Below are positions 58,065 through 64,000 of a stretch of DNA of 64,000 bases, piece by piece. Location: the NCBI RefSeq assembly GCF_030272615.1, contig NC_081410.1:121830640-121894639 (forward strand), in the 5' to 3' direction. The position numbers and the translations under genes are program-made. The stretch comes from Cryptomeria japonica (Eukaryota > Streptophyta > Pinopsida > Cupressales > Cupressaceae). Numbering within the stretch: position 1 is the stretch's first letter; each line of letters starts with the position of its first letter. The notes under the pieces are model-generated. The model searched no databases. It saw only the letters and a list, made by a program, of their open reading frames with translations, and was not told the origin of the DNA.

Positions 58065-60846
58065 TACACCATTAATTCTTATTTTTGTCTTCAAATCAAA
58101 GTGTATGCAATTTAAAATTAAAATTTTCATTTACAAATTTGATCTCCATGTAAGTTTTAAAAATTTAGAGGCTAATTTCATTAAAACCCTAATTTTTAAT
58201 TTCAAAATTGAGATTGTGAATTGCTTAATTTGGGTTAATCATTTCTGATCTGAGTGTTCTTCAATTTCAAAATTCAAAATTTCATCTACAAGACAAATTT
58301 CACAATGCAATTTTAAAATTAAGTGGTTAATTCCAAAAACCCTAATTTTTAAAAAAAATTAAAATTGATCTTGTCGGTTTTTTAAATTTTGAATTTCCCT
58401 CTTCAAATTTGTTATTAATTCCAATTCAAGTTTAAAATTGCAATCTTGGATCTATTTTCAATTTTAAATTTTAAAATTAAGTGGTTAATTAAAAAGACCC
58501 TAATTTTTCAAATTCCAAATTCCAATCATTTTTCAAATTTAATTTTAAAATTAAGTGGTTATTTCTACAACATAATAGTATATTTATTCTTGTCTCTATG
58601 ATTAGGGGGCAAGAATATTATCTTTCTTATTTCCAAGGTTTCACTATTTCTTTTATGGATTGTATTGTTCATAACTTGATGTCCTTTCTTGCATGGAATT
58701 ATCCTTCACGCGAGTACATGTTTGTTTCTTGGTTAGGACCTACTCCTTGTTTGAAATGGTACGTCTTTTATGAATGATCTCTCCTTAGAGAATTTTTGTG
58801 ATCCTTCTTCTATCTCTCTCTTTCTCTTTGAATATTAGCTCTTCTTTTATGTTGCGTTATTCATAACTTAATGTCCTTTCTTGCATAGAATTATCCTTCA
58901 TGCAAGCACGCGATTGTTCCTTGGTTAGGACCTATTCTTTGTTTGAAATGGTACATCTCTTATGAATAACCTCTCTTTAGAAGATGAGCAATTCTTCTCC
59001 TTGTCCTCTTGCTTGGGGGGAAATGATGGCCCTTTTTCCTCTCTCTCTAAATTTTCACTATTCCCTTTAGGGGCTGCATTTTTCATGTGTTGATATCCTT
59101 TCTTGTAATGGTAGTCTCTTATGATCAATCCCACCTTAGGGGAATATGTGATCTTTCTTTCTTTCCTTCTCTCTCTCTTTGAAGATTACCTCTTCTTTTG
59201 AGATGTATTTTACATATACTTATGTCTTTTCTTGCATTGGATATTTATTCATGTGAGTATATTGTGCATTTTCTTATGCTTGATCTCTCCTTAGAATATT
59301 GTGCAATTCTTCTCATTATCCTTACACTCAGAGGGCAATGATTTCACTTCCTCTCTTCTCTCTAAGGATCTACTTTACCTTTGTTGAGTGGTGTTTGTTC
59401 ATGATTTGATGTCATTCCTTGTGTGAAGCTATTGTTTTCTCAAGGACTCTCTCTTACACAAGAGGTGTAAGTCCTTGGCTACAACCTCTTTTGTATTTGG
59501 CAATGTGTATTTATCATAAACTTACCCCTCACATTGGGTCAAAAGTGTGTCATCCTTCATCAAGAATCTCTTTCACCTAGCAATAGGAGGAAGGTATGAA
59601 TTATTTTTCTCCTTCCCTTATTTTGTTAGAAGATTTTATGTTTATTCAAGATAGCTCCTCTTGGAGGTATATGTCTTTTGAGCATAGATCTCTTCTTCTC
59701 CAAGGATCCCCTTTACACTTATGGAAAGATATCTCTTTTTCAACTATCTTATCCTTCCTTGAAGAGTATTCCCTCTCTAGCTTAGATTTATGACATTATT
59801 TCCTAAAGGATATATCCTTGGTGTTGAAGGTAAGGTATCCTTGTTTCTAGCTTCCTTAAGACATCAACATAAAACTATGTTGACATCTTAAGGGGGGCAT
59901 CCATATCGCTCCCTTTTTACTATATAGTACTATACCTCTTGCATATCTTTTTTGCATGTTTTAAAAGGGGTGTTCATTCTCAGAACCAAAGTAAAAACTC
60001 TTAGAGACAAATTCTTCACACTCAAAACCAAATGCAACATTTGATATATGTCTTAGATGGGGTTACACATCATCAAAACCAGAGCAAAGACTCTTAAATG
60101 GGATGACCTCGAAACCAGACATGTATCTTTCATTTGCCACTTGGCATTTGCATTTCCATCACATGTCATAAATAGGTTGAATCACACTAAAAAATAGAGA
60201 AAAGACTCTTACATGGGGTGCTATACACTTGAAACTAGACATCACTTGCACACACAAATGAGGATGGGTGGAACTAGCTAAAAATAGCTAGACTATTCTT
60301 ACTCTCCTCCCCACATGGATCACGTAGATAAAAACATCTAGGAGCGATTTGTCCATGTCCTTTCCCACCATGGATCACCTAGATAAAAAACATCTAGGGG
60401 CGGGTAGTCCATGTCCTCTCTCATCATTCTTCTCATGGATCACTTGGATAAACGCATCTAGTGTGTATTCATTCTCTCTCTTCCTCTAATGAACTCATAA
60501 TTTAGCTATTGATAGTTCATGGATGATGCTCTCTTTTCTCTTTTATGTGATTGCTTGTGTTCATGAGATGGCATTTTTCAAGAATGATATTAGTTGCTGA
60601 GACATTTTGATATAAAGGTCTTTTCGGCTAGTTGACTTAAGGTCTTGTTTTTTATTCTTAGCTTTTGTTGTGTGTCTTTTTGTGTTCCCTTTCATATGTT
60701 GGAGTGAGTTAAGATCCTAAGATTGGGGGCTTGGTTCCTCAAAATTAGGAGTGTCTTACTCCTTGTGATCTTTCTCCACATTCCTCATCTTCACCTCTCT
60801 TTCTTCTACTTTACCATGAGTATTTGCGTAAGATCATACTCCAGCT
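58065..60846 (+). repeat. Non-coding repeat-rich interior of the LARD-like element
   Basis: 58190-58570 carries three or four copies of a TTTTAAAATTAAGTGGTTA[A] plus ACCCTAATTTTT motif. 58560-59580 has degenerate repeats of about 220 bp: TGTCCTTTCTTGCATGGAATTATCCTTCA, GGTTAGGACCTA, TTTGAAATGGTAC, TTATGAAT.ATCTCTCCTTAG. 59990-60470 has repeats with CATCTAGG and ACTCTTA..GGG. No gag, RT or integrase motif was found in any frame. Confidence 0.7.
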
Positions 60847-60861
60847 AAAGTGGGGGCTAAA
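60847..60861 (+). other. Polypurine tract of the LARD-like element
   Basis: AAAGTGGGGGCTAAA precedes TGTAGCATCC. Confidence 0.85.
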
Positions 60862-62031
60862 TGTAGCATCCTAAAATTGCACCCCCTATAATTTTGACCT
60901 CATTTGGGGCCCTCACCTTAGCGATCTCATCCCCATGCTTGATCGGGACCTATTTATGCCTCCCCTATGCAACCAAGCTTCCTTTTTCCACTTTGCACCT
61001 TGTATAGCCCCTTGTTCCTAGCCCAAATTGGAGTATGACCAGGGTGCCATGCCCTGGTACTCCCTAATTGGGACCTATTTTGGCCCCTAGGCCCTATCCC
61101 AAATTTGAGCAGGAAAACAATTTCTCATGTTGGCCTATGTTGGAAAATTAATACAATTGACGTCAAGAAAGTATATAATGAGGTTTTTCCCTCTCATTTG
61201 GATACACAGGCATAATGCCAAAGATCATAACAAGGTGGAGAAGGCAAGGAGACTACATCAAGCATTCAAGCATTCTTCATCAAGCATTCTTCAAGGCTGC
61301 ACACTCTTGATCTATTCATGAGAGAAACATTACATCATTCATTTGCAAGCATGTGTGTATATTAGGGTTTTGTCATGTTTATGCCATTTCACATGACATA
61401 TGTGATTACATTCAGGAAGCAAAGCATCATTATCATCTATTTCAGATCTAAAGGTATATATTTCCATCATTTCTTTCAAGCATTTGGAGTATTTCATTCA
61501 ACGTTGATTCCAAACCGAGGTTTGACTTAAAGAAAACCCCTATTCCCAACACGTTTCCCTTTCTTTTTCTATGCAGGAAACAGGTGTGCAACTATTCTTT
61601 TGGAATTAAGCTTTATTTGCAGAGACAAAAAAACCCTTTTCAACGCGTGAAAAGTTTGGAGGACCAAGAGGGTGGGTGTCCTAATCTGAACACACGGTCC
61701 CTGCTACTTTTGGCAATTTTCATAGAGTAGATCTGAATCATCCCATACTTCTCAGATCCAGATGCACGATGAAATCTTGAATCTATAGCTCACTATTTCT
61801 TCTTATTTTGTCTTCAATTTCAGCATTCTACTCAATTCAACAATTCAACTTACAAAAGAGGAAAACCCAAATCAATCCAATCCACTCAGTATTCAATCCT
61901 TGTCTCATTTAGGATTGGATCTAGGGGATTCTTCTCCTCTTTTGAATGTAAAATCCTCCAAGTGAAAATTGACTTAGTGATTTCTCCCTTCCATGTGGTG
62001 AATTTTCTAAGGTCAAATTTTCCACTTTACA
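60862..62031 (+). repeat. 3' LTR of the LARD-like element
   Basis: 1,170 bp, matches 56926-58044 with an inserted CATGCCCTGGTACTC segment near 61047-61062 and one near 61590-61625. Ends CTTTACA before CCTAT. Confidence 0.9.
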
Positions 62032-62036
62032 CCTAT

Positions 62037-63021
62037 ATACATTGAAAATTGGCCTGGAGAGAATTAATTAAATACGAATTATTCAATTAATAGATCCTTC
62101 ATTTCTTCTACTTATAAATAAATTGAAAAAATTATTTATATAGTTCATTTTCCAAAATTCTTCCTATCATAAATCATTTTCTCCATTTTCCTAATTAAAT
62201 GGGCAAATTTAATTTATTTGTCTTATTTAATTATCCCCCCCCCCCCACTTAATTTGAATTTTTTAAATTCAAATTGATCATATGTTTCCTAATCTAAACT
62301 ACCCTCCTAACCCTCTAACCTACCATCTAACCTTGGGTTGAATAAACCCTATCCCTTCAAACTACCCCTATTCCAACCTCCTATGGAGTGTCTCTCCCCT
62401 CATAAGGACACTTGGACTTCTTGCCACATGTACTCCCTCTTCATGCCACTTGCCCTCTTGTAGGACATGTGTAGCATTTGTTGGATATTTCCTTGCCACT
62501 TGTTCTGCCAAGAATGACAAGTGTCATATCTCCCCAAGCCTATCCTAACCTCTTCATCTGTGACCGTCCATCTATCAAAGCTGAATCTAGACCATTGAAC
62601 CCTACCACCCAAGCTTATACCTTGGAAAAGATATAAATACCCCCACTTATTCATGAAAGGATCCTTTGCATTTTGGAACTTGGCATACATATTGAGCATA
62701 GTTGCATTCATAATTTCTTGCATTTAGCATTTAATTGATCATAGCATAGCAACCATGTTAAGCTAGAATCATGACTATCCCTCAAGAATTTACATTTAGA
62801 TCATAGGATCATGGTACAACATACTCGCTCTTCAGGTTATCATCTTGGAGGTCCATCCTACTGAGAGCCAATCAATAGGCCAACAAGGTCCTTGGAGATA
62901 GAGGATAATGAGACACCATTGGGGAGTTCTCTTTCACTTTGCTTATTGATTAATTCCTTAATATAATGTCTCATTGGTGTGTTAGGTGTTTTACTTGATT
63001 GATTCACATTCCTAGCATACA
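62037..63021 (+). repeat. 5' LTR (end certain, start uncertain) of a second Tat-like element
   Basis: AT-rich first half with ATTAATTAAAT, a 12-C run at 62235-62246, TATA box TATAAATA at 62632-62639, and the end CATACA at 63021 followed by a PBS. Layout resembles the Tat LTR (31822-33224). The start is not defined because the partner LTR lies outside the window. Confidence 0.6.
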
Positions 63022-63025
63022 TTTT

Positions 63026-63044
63026 ATGGCGCCCACCATGGGGC
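63026..63044 (+). other. Putative primer-binding site of the second Tat-like element
   Basis: TGGCGCCCACCATGGGGC starts five bases after the LTR end. TGGCGCC-type PBSs are usual in Ty3/gypsy elements. Confidence 0.7.
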
Positions 63045-64000
63045 CTTGCCCCATTTTTAATATATTTTTTCAAGATTTTATCGATAAGTTAGCTCGAAGA
63101 AATAGTCTAGCACATATTCTACAAATATTGGTGCATCAGTCTTAAAGATGAGTGCATCAGAGTTCTATTTTGGCACATCCACTCCCCATATCAACGCATC
63201 TGCCTAACATTTATGCACATGCATAGGATCTAATTGTATTTTTTGCTTTTATATTTTTGAGTGCATTTAAGTAACAAAGTAGCACATAGGAAGTTTATTT
63301 TATCACATTGACTAATTTTATTAGCATGTACGATGAAAGTTTTAGCACATCTAGTCTTTGTTTTAACACATCTATTTCTATTTGCATATTTTAAAATTTT
63401 CAAGTTTTATTTGGAGCTTTCTATTTTGCAGGTACATTTTATGTTGTTGAAGACTAAAATATGAAACTACTAACGGTGTCTGCAGAGGTTGGAGCTATTT
63501 CATTTTGTTAAATTAGGCACCTAGTTTAATTAGAAGGTTAAAGAACACCATGTATTTTGTGCTTGAAATGATAGGTGAGTATGATCTCCTCTTCATTGGG
63601 TGATGTAAAATTCAGACACGTCGCCTTTTTATTCTAGTAGTGCAATACCTTTAGAAGGCCTGCCCTCCCAAGAAGCCCATAAGTTTGGGTGAGAGGGAAA
63701 CGACCTAAGTGGGAATGGCTAACACCAAGTTCTTCCAACCCACTATAAATTAAATGTGGTTTTGATGAAAATTGATATCAACAGAAGTTCTCAGGAATAA
63801 CTCTCCTTCATACCTTCAGATATATAAAACCTTGGTTCTCAATGCTAGGATACCTCTTAATGAATTTTATATCCCAATGCTCTGAACGGATGCCCATACT
63901 AAAGTTGTTAGAATAGAAGCCACCCTTTCAAGCCTTGGTGTGATAATTATCAGTGCAAAGGGATAGAAGGTGATCCCCCAAGACACTCACCATTAGGCTC
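63045..64000 (+). other. Leader of the second Tat-like element, truncated by the window edge
   Basis: Contains an array of about twelve TAGCACAT/GTGCATCA/GGCACATCC motifs (63108-63390), matching in position and core (TAGCAC) the array in the Tat leader. A unit ending CCCCCAAGACACTCACCAT (63973-63991) corresponds to CCCAAGATACTCACCAT at about 34615. No ORF is seen before the edge. Confidence 0.6.

Larger units (their letters stand above)
56926..62031 (+). mobile_element. Non-autonomous LTR retrotransposon (LARD-like), 5.1 kb
   Basis: LTRs 56926-58044 and 60862-62031, both starting TGTAGCATCC and ending CTTTACA, flanked by CCTAT (56921-56925 and 62032-62036). PBS-like TTTTGGTGAACCTGACTCC follows the 5' LTR; PPT AAAGTGGGGGCTAAA precedes the 3' LTR. 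The 2.8-kb interior has no gag or pol, only repeats. It must have been mobilised by another element's proteins; the PBS resembles that of the Tat element. Confidence 0.9.

Noticed and set aside
1..64000. tRNA or rRNA genes
   Set aside because: Only primer-binding sites resemble tRNA 3' ends. I saw no cloverleaf with A and B boxes and no rRNA segment, although a covariance-model scan was not possible.

Overview
The window looks like intergenic, transposon-packed nuclear DNA of a seed plant with a very large genome. A gymnosperm is my best guess, because old elements are deeply nested yet structurally complete and one Ty3-type element is 18.7 kb long; the species cannot be read from the sequence. 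I found no intact host gene, tRNA, rRNA or CRISPR array. Almost everything can be assigned to transposable elements whose ends I could place by target-site duplications (TSDs), primer-binding sites (PBSs) and polypurine tracts (PPTs).

Layout. 1-402: end of a Ty1/copia LTR (family A) cut by the window edge. 403-1787 and 14198-14809: the two halves of a decayed Ty3/gypsy gag-protease reading frame, split by a family A copia element (1788-14197, minus strand, TSD TGATC). That copia is itself split inside its 5' LTR by a family B copia element (8928-13728, minus strand, TSD ATTTC) carrying a large internal deletion. 15336-17624 and 25361-25976: a hAT transposase gene of the ZNF862-like type, with a plausible promoter and first intron, split by a second family B copia element (17625-25360, plus strand). 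That element keeps gag-pol in one uninterrupted frame broken only by eight in-frame stop codons.

27004-31080 (minus): a roughly 1,360-codon decayed gene that I do not recognise, with a unique N-terminal domain, a G-patch-like motif, a Ser/Gly/Thr-rich stretch and a long coiled coil. Directly upstream of it lies a ~265-bp tandem repeat array (31490-31821 and 50498-51672). The array is split by an 18,676-bp Ty3/gypsy element of the Tat type (31822-50497, TSD CTCAC) with gag, protease, G-patch, RT, two RNase H domains, integrase and an antisense plant-mobile-domain (PMD) ORF.

51673-53760 holds AT-rich spacer and a short minus-strand coding-like segment. 54572-56925 is a degenerate retroelement end, invaded by a gag-pol-less LTR element of 5.1 kb (56926-62031, TSD CCTAT). 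62037-64000 is the 5' LTR, PBS and leader of another Tat-like element running off the right edge.

How the parts relate. The autonomous elements encode the usual retrotransposition machinery, but every copy seen is inactivated by stop codons, frameshifts, deletions or changed catalytic residues. Insertion order from nesting: gypsy, then copia A, then copia B1; hAT, then copia B2; tandem array, then the Tat element; degenerate element 8, then the LARD-like element. The less explained items are the unknown G-patch/coiled-coil gene with its amplified upstream module, the antisense PMD ORF with its own leader-like motif array, and two stop codons shared by both family B copies.
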